Positions 1-11,400 of a stretch of DNA of 64,000 nucleotides are shown in pieces. The notes under the pieces are model-generated. The model had not been told where the DNA came from. It worked only from the letters and a program-made list of their open reading frames with translations, and did not search any database. The stretch spans positions 1,569,001 through 1,633,000 of the forward strand of contig NC_089036.1 in NCBI RefSeq assembly GCF_034140825.1. Direction: 5' to 3'. Position numbers and translations under genes: made by a program. Position 1 is the first letter of the stretch, and each line of letters begins with the position of its first letter. This DNA comes from Oryza sativa Japonica Group. Lineage: Eukaryota > Streptophyta > Magnoliopsida > Poales > Poaceae.

Positions 1-163
1 ATGTTGTATTAATACACAGAACTTGTTGCTGTACTTGTGTGTTACTCCGTATCCCATAAGCTTGCTGCTATCACTTCATAATAACATTTTGAATATCAAA
101 AGCAGGTTAGAATATCCAAATCATACGTTTCTTTGATGTGATCTTCTTTTGTCTTTTCCTTAG

Positions 164-1091
164 ACCACCTCCAAAAGGTACTCCTGGGGTAATTGACCAA
201 ACTAGAGGACTACTGACCTATGTTGAGAAGAATTGTGCCCCAGCAGTTTACACTCCAGAACTAAAATATGTGTGCATTGCTGGAAGGTAAATTTCTTCAA
301 GCTTGGGTTTCAGGTTCTGTTTAGTTGCTTCCGTATGTACCTTTACAGTCTTTACTATAGAAGTTTTTTGAGTTTTGCATTTCATTTTATCTCCTAGACC
401 AATCAATACTACTGATACATTTCATTATGGATGTGTGGCAACACAAGTAGGGTAATGCCGCAGATATTGCTCATACTTCACTGCTAGCTGGCTAAAATTC
501 TGCCTGAAGTTTAGTATTAACATATTTTTGGCTATTTTGATTAAACAATTGTTCTAAATAAACTAATGAACTGGGTATTAGCGACCAGCAAAATCAGTAC
601 CTGATAACAAAAAAAGAAAAATCATACCGTGTCAGTTTGTCTCCACAGGTACATTCAAGGTGCTCCTTTAACTGGGAACACCATCGCTACTACAGATGAT
701 ATTCTCGCTGTGGATACTCCATCAGATATAGCTGAAGCAGTCATGGTCAGTACCAACGACAAATCTACTCAATCAGGCCCAACCTTGAGAGCCCGCTTCA
801 TTGGACAAGGCTACAAGCAGGTTCTGAATGTGAAACTGTGAAACATTCCTCCTTCCTCTGCTTTCTGAATGTGAGCATGAAAACAACACCCAAATTCTCA
901 ACCAGGTCTGTGGCCGTGCTGATGTGTGGGGAGACGGCGTCGTTCCCGAGGTGTCGGCGCATCTAGAAGGCGCACTGAACATAAGCTTCGACGGCGTGTA
1001 CCACTCTCCTGTAGGTTCTGACGATGAGCAGAGGCCGTGGTATGGTTCACCGGCAATCCTCAAGCAGTGGGTACATCATCTCCTCAGTTGA
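164..1091 (+). CDS. Alpha/beta-hydrolase (lipase-like) protein, 3' part only
   Basis: Three terminal exons are visible: 164-286, 649-745 and 906-1091 (stop TGA at 1089-1091). Each is bounded by AG/GT and they join in one frame. The joined peptide runs from PPPKGTPGVIDQTRG through YVCIAGRYIQG and VCGRADVWGDGVVP to KQWVHHLLS. The Gly/Asp-rich GDGVVP stretch followed by a late HSP resembles the end of a plant alpha/beta-hydrolase, where a GDG(V/I)VP segment and a late His are typical of the catalytic region. The nucleophile Ser and the start lie left of the window, so the substrate cannot be inferred. The gene converges on the SWIB gene. Bases 1-163 look like intron. The hydrolase assignment comes from motif memory; the exon structure is seen directly. 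Confidence 0.75.
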
Positions 1092-1895
1092 ACGGTTGAT
1101 GGCTTTGATGCAGAGAAGCTGACGATCTGAAAGTTTGTAGACAGAAATGTATTGCATGCCGCCAGGTGAGGGTTAGGCCAGGGGAAAACTACACATTTTT
1201 CAGTGAATTAGAGGGTAGCCAATGCCATTCTATACACAACAGTACAACACACATGCGATTTTTCTTCTCCCAAAGAATTTGTAACAGTATAAATATTGCT
1301 CAATGTGCAGAGGTAATTCATCACATACATGATTGCAGGTTGTAATAGCTACACATACAGTATGATCTATAACAAACTTCATTCCAAAGAGGAATACCAA
1401 CTCAGATCATTGAGAATGAATATTCACGTCTCAACCTAGCTGGCTCTTTGTTCCAAAACCTGTACATGCAAATAACCATCCAGTTTTCCTTTTGAGGATC
1501 AAATGGCCATTGAATTCTGAAGAAAGCAATACCACGAATGTGACAATTAACATGCCTGATCAATGAACACAAGAGCGCCTCAACCAAACCAGCATGCATA
1601 CATACATATATGTAGTATATGCCTGGTACAAGATGCCAATGGCAGATTAAAAATTGAACCACATAAAACGCCTGGGATCACAGTAGTAGGACGCAATAAA
1701 ATATTGGGAGTGCCTTTTTTTTTTACATGCATCACTGGGAACCCCGGCCTAGATGTTCAACGAAGTCTTTTAAGTCTTAACACAGCCACATGACCTAAAA
1801 CCTAGTGGAACCTTGGGGCCTAACATGGATCACAAAAGAAGCATCCCAACACAAGTCCGAGCAGTAAGCACTAATACTTGCTCCATATGACTGGT
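1092..1895. other. Convergent 3' intergenic stretch
   Basis: This is the tail-to-tail gap between the hydrolase and SWIB genes and should hold both 3' UTRs. It is AT-rich with possible polyadenylation words (for example an ATAAAT near 1290). I see no coding sequence or clear repeat. Confidence 0.5.
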
Positions 1896-3453
1896 TTAGT
1901 TAGCTTTAATGAAATGAGGGGACAGCAGCTTGGCAATCTCCATCATCCCGACCTTGTCCTTCCCGGCGAATAAGCTTTTAAGCTTATCGTCACAGTTAAT
2001 CTCCCTTTTGTTTGCTGGGTTCTGCAAAACATCAAGCACATAATCTCATTTCAGGAACAAACTGCTTGCAGTGAAATCTACGGCACATGAAGAGTTCAGT
2101 TTAGTACAGCAAATGATTGTGACACAAGTGTAATCAAATTAATTTATATACCATGGTAAACTAGAAAGGCAGCTAAAGTAGCATATCTAAAACACGGCTA
2201 ACACTGCTGCAGGTGCAGAGCAGACATTCAAGAACATGAGTTCAATCATGCCTATAACAATGTACAGTAAGTTAATAACAGATGATCAAAGAATAACTAT
2301 AATGCACGTCACACTATATATAACCACACAACAGTGATCAGCATACATTCTGGACGCCGTGCTCCACATCGCTCTAACAGTCAAGTTACAACTTCAGTAC
2401 AATAAAACTAATCCAAATCTGCCAAATAAAATGCACCGCTGTCAAAGTAGATTACTGCTCAGCAACCTTAGCACATGTAAAATGCTAGAAAAGAACTTTA
2501 TTGGGTGCAATTTTGTTTTTATTCCCTTATTGACACCCCCCCAAATAGGGCAGCCTTTCCAATGTCCAACCACATTAACTAGATTATGGCAACACATCAA
2601 ATATTTATTTCTGAAATAGAACCCAGTAGCTTACATACAGTGCTGCCGAAAATACATCAAAGCCTTGCGAAAAAACAGAGAAACTGACTAGAAACTTTAC
2701 TGAAGTTTCATATACCACTTAATAGATCCAATAGATGGCACGTGCAAATCCTTTTACAGTAGCACAAATTTCACAAATGAAATTATAACCAATCCCACCA
2801 AAATGGGGCAAAACAGTATCTAACCACCACGAAGCTGTAACCAAATCCGCGGAAATGGGATTCCCCTCTCCTAAATCAATACTACTTGAACCAAACCCCA
2901 CGAAATCGATACTTGAACCAAATCCGCCGAGATGGGATTCCCCCTCCCAAAACAATACTCGAACCAAAATGGGGGCAACAGTATGCAATAGATATTCCTT
3001 CGCTAGCGCAAGCGAGACTTGAACCCCATGGCTCCCAAACCCTAATCCAACAAAATACAAATCGCAACGCACAGCTAGTAGATCCCACAACGAGCGCTGA
3101 GAACAACGAGAGCCGCGGCTGCTGCAAAATGAACATGTGAACAGTGACGGGGAAGAGGCAGTAGGGCTGTCGGGGGCGCTCACCTGGAGGCCGTTGGCCT
3201 TGATGTGGTTCCAGATGAGCTTGACGGCGCCAGCACGGGACATCTCGGGGGCGCCGCCGGCGAACCTGCTGAGGGCGTCGGAGACCGGCACGGGCTGCAT
3301 GATCCCTCGCTTCTCCTTCGCCTGCGCCGCCTCCGTCTTGGTCACCTTCGCCCCCGCCGCCGACGCCGACGCGGAAGCCGACGCGGGCCTCTTGCCCCCC
3401 GCCGCCGCCATGAGGAACCTGCACCCGCGGAAAACCCTAGCCGCCGCCGCCAT
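1896..3453 (-). CDS. SWIB/MDM2-domain protein
   Basis: Two exons, complement of 3184-3453 and 1896-2021, joined in phase 0 across a 1,162-bp GT-AG intron, give 131 aa. The first ~55 residues are Ala/Arg/Ser-rich and nearly free of acidic residues (MAAAARVFRGCRF, then a Ser-Ala run), which fits an organelle transit peptide. The rest is one SWIB fold: PVSDALSRFAGG, EMSRAGAVKLIWNHIKANGLQ across the splice, NPANKREINCDDKLKSLF, then a short acidic-basic tail ending LLSPHFIKAN. In plants, single-SWIB proteins of this size occur in chromatin complexes or in plastid and mitochondrial nucleoids. The basic N-terminus favours the latter here (inference). A downstream Met at residue 15 could serve as an alternative start. 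Confidence 0.9.
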
Positions 3454-3839
3454 GGGAGGGGAGGAGCCGCCGCTTCAAATTCGCGCTTCGAGGAGGAGGC
3501 GAGGCGAGGCGAGGGTTTTGGGGTTTGGGGGTTGTTTGGGTTGCAACTCCACTGAGGGAGCATTTTGTATTTGGAAAATTTTGGGGGCCAACCGATTTTT
3601 TCATCTAGGTCCTTTGTGTTTATTTTTCGTTACAAATATGTCCTTCATTGTCCCGCTGCGCAGTGGGGCCAGTGGCTTTTGTTGTGCATCCAGATATTCC
3701 AGGGGTATATTTATAATTTCGCCAACTACTAATGCGAAACCAACCAAGCAGGGTGAGACATATTACCCATAAAAAAAAGAGCATCTGTTTTTTTTATGGC
3801 CTCTTTGTGGCAACTTAAAATGTGGATCCCATGCTGGAA

Positions 3840-4034
3840 ATTTAACTATTTGTCACTCTTGTGATATAGCAATTAACGATCTGCCACTCACTATCTATAA
3901 CATGCGGACCCTCATGTGTCTATTAACGATCTGCCACTCACTATCTATAACACGTGGACCCTCATGTGTCTATGACATGTTGGCCTAGTGGCAAATCGTT
4001 AAGCACCACTCGTAAGAGTGGCAAATAGTTAAAA
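3840..4034. mobile_element. MITE-like hairpin with an internal 50-bp tandem duplication
   Basis: The ends are inverted repeats of about 48 bp: TTTAACTATTTGTCACTCTT at the left and its near complement at 4014-4034. Between them a 50-bp unit occurs twice head to tail (3871-3920 and 3921-3970), differing at only a few positions. No ORF is present. I cannot assign a superfamily. The rest of the 3454-4486 gap is AT-rich sequence with no gene that I can support. Confidence 0.6.
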
Positions 4035-4486
4035 GCCCCTTACAAGGACACAGGGATTTTATAGGATTTTTTTTGTAGGAACTAGTTTAATTCTCGCGAA
4101 AATTCTCTAATCCAAAGGAGGGCTCTGGTTTGTCATTCCATGTGTAAACTACGTTTTATCTAAGAAAGAACTAAAAGTCTTGTAACAAAATACTGAGAGA
4201 CTAGTAATTATCAGGAAGAGTGTGATGTCATATCCATATGGAGAGGAAGAAAAAAAATTGTGACATATATTCAACTGAATCAGATTCTTTGTCGTAGCAA
4301 AATCACAATGTTTGGGACGGCATTATCATTATTTTGATTGGTACAGTTTGACAACAATAACACATTTGGACTGAGCATCACACGTACTCAACTTTCTCTA
4401 TTGTCACCAACTGAATGCTCAAAATTTTGTTAGCTTCTTCATCTTCTGTTCTTCAATGTTTAACAGTCTTTCTTTTCTTTCATGAG

Positions 4487-7400
4487 CTACTCGAAGATGG
4501 GTAGATCAAGAGGCTTATTCTTTGACCCATCTTGAGTGTCTCTTGAAGATGATGAGAGAGAGAGAGCAGAGAAGGCTTTTGTATCAGATTCTTTATCCAT
4601 GTCCAGGAAGAACCGATGCCTATCAAGCAGGAGCAGACAGATCCATGAGCATCAGAGCCTAAACAAGATGCATGAAAACATGATATGGTATGTAGGAAAA
4701 GGCACTAACCATCTAGAGTCTGATGTCAATTCTGGGTGAAAAGCAGTAGCGAGGATGTTCCCTTGCCTTACAGCAACAATTACCCGATCTTTCGAGTACA
4801 CTTCTTCCTGCCAAAGTATTGTATTGAACATCAGTGCACAGAAGATAAACAGAACTTTCAATTAGACTAGATTCTTCGCACAACACATCAATCGGCAGAA
4901 CTTTCAATTCGACTAGATTCCTCCCACAACACATTAATCATCAATATACATTTGAACTAGACACGGCAGGGAAATCAGTAAAAACGTAAAACAGTCAAAC
5001 TGACAGGGTATGGTCAGAAAAACACATCTAGTGCAGCATCCAGAAAAGGAGAAATATCACAGTACAAATCAGAAAGGAAGTGAGCATGTATATGCACTTG
5101 CAATCTAAGGAAATGTCCTTAATAACCAGGAGATGAATTTAGTTTGAGAATTTGTCCAAATACAATATGTTCAGTAATTCTCTTCTCATGTGTCATTCAA
5201 TTGAAATGATCAAGAATTATCATGTTCGAGAATGATGATACTAGAAGAGCCGATGGGGGAGGGCATATGAGGACAGTAGGTGTAAATGTCCACATCAATT
5301 GACAGAGTTTATCTTGGAATTGTTTTCCCTAATAGTTATGATCAGACACCATAATTACTACAGATTCAAGGAGAACAGATAGTGAAAGGGCCACACAAAC
5401 ATGATACTAGCTAATGCTGCCTGAACAACAATGAACATGGCATGAACAGAAATAACTGTTCATCACGCCCATCCATAAATCCTGTCTAGTTTCAACAACA
5501 AAATTCCACTTTTACTGAAAGATAGCATATGCCATGATCATTTGCAGAAGAGTGTTGGAATTTTCAACAGGGGTAAAAGGCAAACCTCAACACCCTCTCC
5601 AGACGCTATTGTAATACTGGGTCTATCCGATGGAACAGGACAATCCGCCAGTACTTCAACATTTGAACCTACATCCAAGATAGCAGGTGCTCGTATAAAT
5701 ACGCCACGGCATGTATCGCTCCCTCCTTCCTTCTCTGCAAGCATTGGCACTGAAAGTTCCGTTTCAAAGCTTTGAAGCTGCAAGAGAGTGTATTCATCTC
5801 AAAAATAAAATAAAATTGAAGAGACAATAGAAATGATAGTGAAAACTGCTCCGGCCATCAAACAGAGAACACGATCCTCAAAGTTACCTGGCTCCCAAAA
5901 AAGTTCCGGTGGACAGTACAATCTAGTCCTCCAATAAGCTCCTGACCTCCGGATTTTTGGCCTGCAAATAACTTTCATCAATTGATTCCAAAGAAAGAAA
6001 GATTAAACCAATTGCTGTGGCTCACATACCTACTGCCTTGTTAGCTAGGAAGATGAGTCCAGCACAAGTTCCCCAGACAGGCCTTCCTGTACCAACAAAT
6101 TCTCGAAGTGCAGGAAACTGCATGGTAGATGAAATAAATCGTTGCAACATTGTGCAACATTAAAATAAGGTAATAAAAAACTATGAGTTATAAAAAAGGT
6201 TAATATATAATTGTATTCATGCAGTACATGAAGACTCAATCTCCACGAAGTAGAAAATAATCAAGTACGACGGGTGTGAATCTGGTTCTTATGAAAAGGG
6301 GAATGTACTCGTCATCTCATCTACATGTGAAACTAATTGTACACTTATATGGATGTATACTAAATAATAGTATGTGACTAGTCACAGTTTCACAATACTC
6401 AGGGATGGCGGATACGGACGAAGGAATTTACCTTACCAGCAGCAGGTAGCAAGCACTGGTCTACTTCCACCAGCAAAGCTGTCAAGTCTACAGCTCATCA
6501 TTCCTTATATATAAAATGTTGGACAAAGACATTCGCAGTTTCTAGTTATGGCCTTGTAAGCGAGGCTAAAAAACAACGGGAATCTATATCTGCAACAAGT
6601 TGCTCTGATGGAGCCATGGGCTACTAATATCCCATAACCTCATCTGTTTTTCTCTAGATTAGTTATTCTGTTCTGAAAGCTTAAAAGGGATGGATATGAA
6701 CCATAAATTCGTATAATAGGATTAACAATAGTTCTCGAACGTGCAGCCCTTTCAGAATTGTATACTCACTAGTAGTCAGTAATCAACACAAACACATAGG
6801 AAGAAGAGAAGTCTAATTTGCCTTCCATATATTACTTTGGTTGATCTACCACCAACCCTCCTCCGTAGTAGACAGTAACAAAAGAAATGCACATATTTGG
6901 ACTAGTTTTGACCAATGCAAGGGAGCAAATCAATATTTCATTTACATGGATTATTGTAGTGTTTCTTCAGTCTGATCAAAACTGGGCTAGTTGTTCGGAA
7001 TGCAAAACACCGGGTCACTTTTGAGAACTTTCAACAATTGCGACAGTTTATTAGTACACATATCCCTTTCCTCTGTTTTGAGGAGAATCTAACCAAGAAG
7101 GAAATTATCACTAGTGCCCAATTTATAATCCTCTCACTGAACATCGATCGTGGAGATTCATGCATCGCATCAATTCCAATAATAAACAGATACAAATGAT
7201 TTGCTAAAACGAAAGAACAGCAACCAAAAGAAGAATGGGGGGAGTTACCAGGTTGTGGTAGTTGGCGAGTTTGGCCATGGTGGTGCTCTCGCCGCCGGGG
7301 ATGATGAGCGAGTCGAGCCCCTGCAGCTGCTCCGGCTTCCGCACCTCCACCCCCCTCACCCCGATCCTCCTCAGCGCTGCACCCCCCCGCATCCGCATCA

Positions 7401-7534
7401 ATCAACAACCAACAAACCAAACCAAACCAAAATTCCCAAAAAAGAAGAAAAAAAACAGAAGCAGTGGGCGCATACATACCGGCCAAGTGCTCGTTGAAGG
7501 AGCCCTGCAGCGCGAGGACGCCGACGACCGCCAT
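4487..7534 (-). CDS. PDX2: PDX2, pyridoxal 5'-phosphate synthase glutaminase subunit
   Basis: Seven exons on the complement, 7480-7534, 7249-7376, 6030-6117, 5888-5961, 5586-5777, 4710-4807 and 4487-4619, total 768 bp and 255 aa, the usual length of plant PDX2. The protein hydrolyses glutamine and passes ammonia to PDX1 for de novo vitamin B6 synthesis, in the cytosol. Visible family features: N-terminal [14 protein letters not shown], the LIIPGGEST loop (42-50), the nucleophile Cys79 in [10 protein letters not shown], and the His203/Glu205 pair in ATAFHPEL. These complete the class I glutamine amidotransferase (PdxT/SNO) triad. The C-terminus is a Ser-rich plant tail ending LDLPIFE. A CAG acceptor at 4808-4810 is chosen because it keeps frame. 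The first exon begins with the start codon directly downstream of a CTG/CAG-like repeat. Nothing suggests that the gene is damaged. Confidence 0.97.
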
Positions 7535-7950
7535 TGCTGCTGCTGCTGCTGCTGCTCCCCTCCTCTTCTCTCGCTCGCGTTGGGATGTGTGGCTTTGGCT
7601 TTGAATTGGGGGGTGGGAAGAAGTGGACGGGAGAAGCACGTTGCCGTGGCGGCGGCCGCCACACGCACGCGCCTCCACCTCCACCTCCACGGAGATAGGC
7701 TACCGCTGCTGCCACGAGGGAAAAAAAAAACAGTTACTGGCGGTCGGTGCTGCGCGATCCTGACCGTCCGATCGTAGCAGCAGGAGCAATCTCGAGCGTT
7801 GGTTGTTACTGCCGTGTGTGAAGAGTGGTGATACGGACCAACCGAAGGCTTTACCACTTCTTTGGGCCGCCAGGTCGTACTTGAGAATTATGGGCCATGG
7901 AAATGGAGGCCCACATACCACATTATCGGATATACTAAATTATTACAGTA

Positions 7951-8072
7951 TACTCCGTCAAAAAAACCCATCTAAAATTAAAATGGGACATAATTTATTG
8001 TATTCAGATTCGTTGTACTAGATTATGTTTCGTCCTACTTTTAGATAAGGTCTTTTTGGAACGGAGGGAGTA
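7951..8072. mobile_element. Stowaway-like MITE
   Basis: The ends ACTCCGTC and GGAACGGAGGGAG are inverted and flanked by TA, as expected for a Stowaway (Tc1/mariner) MITE. The interior holds the common words GATTCGTTGTACTAGATTATG. It lies in the region upstream of PDX2, between that gene and the 3' end of the polygalacturonase gene. Confidence 0.75.
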
Positions 8073-8160
8073 GATAATCTACCTATCATTTTTCTTTGAT
8101 AATCTACTACGAGAATGTTGTAAAAAATGCACGAATATGCACGTCAAGCATAATGAGATA

Positions 8161-8306
8161 CTTCCTTCGTTTCACATTGTAAGTCATTCTAACATTTTCC
8201 ACATTCATATTGATGTTAATGAATTTAGATAGATATGTATGTCTAGATTCATTAACATCAATATATTAGAAATACTAGAATACCTTACATTGTGAAACGG
8301 AGTGAG
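8161..8306. mobile_element. Stowaway-like MITE
   Basis: It starts CTTCCTTCGTTTCACATTG and ends CAATGTGAAACGGAGTGAG read on the same strand as a palindrome, with TA on both sides. The arms pair over most of the length, including ATTCATTAACATCAATAT. No coding capacity. It sits about 180 bp downstream of the polygalacturonase stop codon. Confidence 0.8.
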
Positions 8307-8485
8307 TATATAATACTGTGACATTTAATTTACAAAGCACACTGTAACAAAAAGGAAAGCACCAGTAGGATTAATTAATTATAATTAATTAATTACTACT
8401 ACTGTAATTAATAGCAGGGTCAAAAGGGCTTCATTGAGCTTAAGCCGATCGATCTTAGCATTCACGCATGAGAGTTCAGTTCAGT

Positions 8486-11400
8486 TCACAGCTCGGTATG
8501 CCGGACCTCGTCGTCGTCGTCTTTGTCGTCGGGGTGGTAGTCGTCCGGCGACATGCCGCCGCAGGGGCTGGTCCTGAGGCAGTCGGCGGCGGGGCTGACG
8601 CGGCCGTCGTCGAAGCCCATGGCGCAGTTGCAGACGGTCTGCACCTCGCCGCCGCCGTCCTCGCGGCGCAGGTCGATGTCGCTGAGCACGATGCCGACGC
8701 AAGGCACGGCGTCGCTGCACGCCAGCCTGATCGCCTCCGCGCGCCTCGCCGTCCCGGTGATGTTCCGGAACACCACGCCGCTCACCCGCACGTTCGACGT
8801 CCGGTTCCGGCACGGCCGCGTCGCGTCGCAGTAGAACTGGTCGATGACGATGGGGTGGTCGACGCCGTCGACGCGCACGCCGGCGAACCGCACGTTCCGG
8901 ACGTAGCCGGCGCCGCCCTGCCACGTCTTGATGCGGACGCCGTTCTGGGCGCGCGCGACGCGGGCGCCGTCGAGGGACACGCCGTCGACGGCGGCGAACG
9001 CGCCGCCCTGGCCGAGGCTGCCGATGCTGATGCCGTGGCCGGGGCCGCAGTCGATGTCCCGCATGCGGACGGCGAAGCTGCCGTTGGAGATGGAGATGCA
9101 GTCGTCGCCGGTGGCGATGCGGCAGGACTGGATGGTGACGGCGGTGGAGTCGGCGACGTGGATGCCGTCGGTGTTCGGGCTGTCCTCCGGCGAGTCGACG
9201 CGGACGCTGGCGAGGCGCACGTCGCGGGAGCGCGACACCGTCAGGTGCATCTGCTGCGCGTTCTGCAGGCGCAGGTTCCGCACGCTCACCCCCCTGCACG
9301 AGTCGATGGTCAAAGCCTGCACGTACATATGCTCCCCGGTCAACCGTTAATAAAAAATGCTTGTGTACTATTTCCTCCGTTTCACAATGTAAGTCACTCT
9401 AGCATTTTCCATATTTATATTGATGTTATAAATATGGAAAATGCTAGAGTGACTTACATTATGAAACAAAGGGAGTATTTTCAGGGGCTGTTCAGATTGA
9501 TGGCATTTTAAACCATACCATTTTTTTTGTAAAGTTATCAAAAAATGTCTACGTTTAGTTTGTTGCCAAATTTGATAAATACATAAGAAAATCCTGTTAA
9601 AATTTTAACAATATTGCTATCTTGCCAAAATTTGATAAGGTTTATTTTAACTATAATCTGAACAGACCCCCAGTTTATATTATAAGGGTTTGTTTATATT
9701 TATGCCATTTCAAACCATACCATTTTTTTTATAGAGTTGTCAAATATATGCATACATTTAGTTTCTTACCAAGGTTTAGTAAATAGATAAGAAATCCTAC
9801 CAAAAATTTTAGCTACAATCTGAACAAGCCCTAGGTTGTTTTGATTTTTTTTAAATGGATTTGTTAGAAAACTTTTGCAAGTTTTTTCCCTAAAACTTTC
9901 AAATTTGTAACCATCGGATCACCTCGAGATTTGTGCATGAAGGAAAAAAAATTGCTAGAAAAAATTCACACATGTCACGCATAAGATCCTAGTGCTTGCT
10001 AACCAAACCATAGTTAAATGTAAGTTTTATATAAGTTATATCGTAGTTAAAGTGTAGTTATAATTAAACTGCAATTAAAAAACTTGCGATAGTTTTTTTA
10101 GTACTCCATTTTTAAATTAGTATATTATGTTTAATTAAGTTTATATTACAACATAGACATTAAATATATTTTGATTTTATTCGTGTTGAAAATATTGTAA
10201 TATTTTTTATGAACTTTGTAAAAGGTTAACTGGAAAAAAAAATCAAAACAACTTAAAGTATAAAACGAGGTGGAGTAATAACATTGTGATTAATTAAGTG
10301 ATTAATCCTGCTTACCGTAGGTGCTCCTTTGCATGGCTGCGAGATGAAAGGGAGAGTAACTGACGGTCAGTAACAATCCAGTGATCAGTGAGCTAAGCTA
10401 GAGATAATTAGTGAATGTTTAATTACCTTGGAGCGGTCAATCTTGCAGGAGTTGGCCCACCATTTGGAGCCGGAGCCGTCGATGAGACCGCCGCCCTGGA
10501 TGCGGGCGCCGGCGAGACCGGAGAAGAGGAGCCACAGCCGGGGGCTCGCCGGATCCCACTCCGACGGCTCATCTGGCGCCACGATAGTGCCCTGGATCTG
10601 CACAAAATCGAATCATCGATCACTGCACTCCTGGTGGTGTTTGAGATATTTTTTTAAGAAGGGATCTGCATCCAACCGATATATGCAACATTTTTAAAAT
10701 TAGAAACTTAACCTATCGAACATGTAACTTAGCTTTCAAATAACCTAATATATACAACATTTTCTAAATTAGAAACTTAGCCCTCTAGTACGTTTGAGAT
10801 ATATTAAGATGAAAATAAAGTTAGAAGGCGCAAAATGAGATAATATTCTCTTGATTAATCGAGTTTTAATTATCACAAATTTGAAAGCCTGATATATTTA
10901 ATATTTTAAAGCAGTTTATATATTTTTTTTTACGAAATATACCGTTTAAAAATTTGAAAAACGTGCTAATGAAATCCGATGTAAAATCTACATCTTAATC
11001 CGATGAACTTGCAGTGTACATGATGGATTCACCTGGATGATCATCCTGTTCTTGCAGGGCCCGATGAACCTGGCAGCGCCGACCTTGTAGCGGCGGCCGC
11101 CGGGGACCAAGAACACCGCGTTGTTCAGCGAGCATGCCTTCTTCCAAGCATTCAAGAACGCCTACAACACCAATATTTGATAATTACATGCATTGTTCAG
11201 AAAACTTAACAAGATAGAATGTCTGGTTAATTCAGAAGAAATCGACGGAATATGCAACTGGATTCATCAATAGATCATGTCGTTAGCACCGCACAAGTGT
11301 ACATGGCTACTACTTGCAATGTGTTGAGTTAAGTGAAGCAATGTGGCTAAGCTAGATCTTGCGTTTCTTCTTGGCTATCTGAATCTCTCAACGAGATTTT

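Noticed and set aside
3137-3772. Plus-strand open frame of 211 codons
   Set aside because: It overlaps the SWIB first exon on the other strand and has no domain. GC-rich shadow.
8468-9511. Long plus-strand open frame of 347 codons
   Set aside because: It is antisense to the GH28 exon. The Ala/Val/Asp-rich translation is what a GC-rich third position produces, while the minus strand carries all catalytic motifs.
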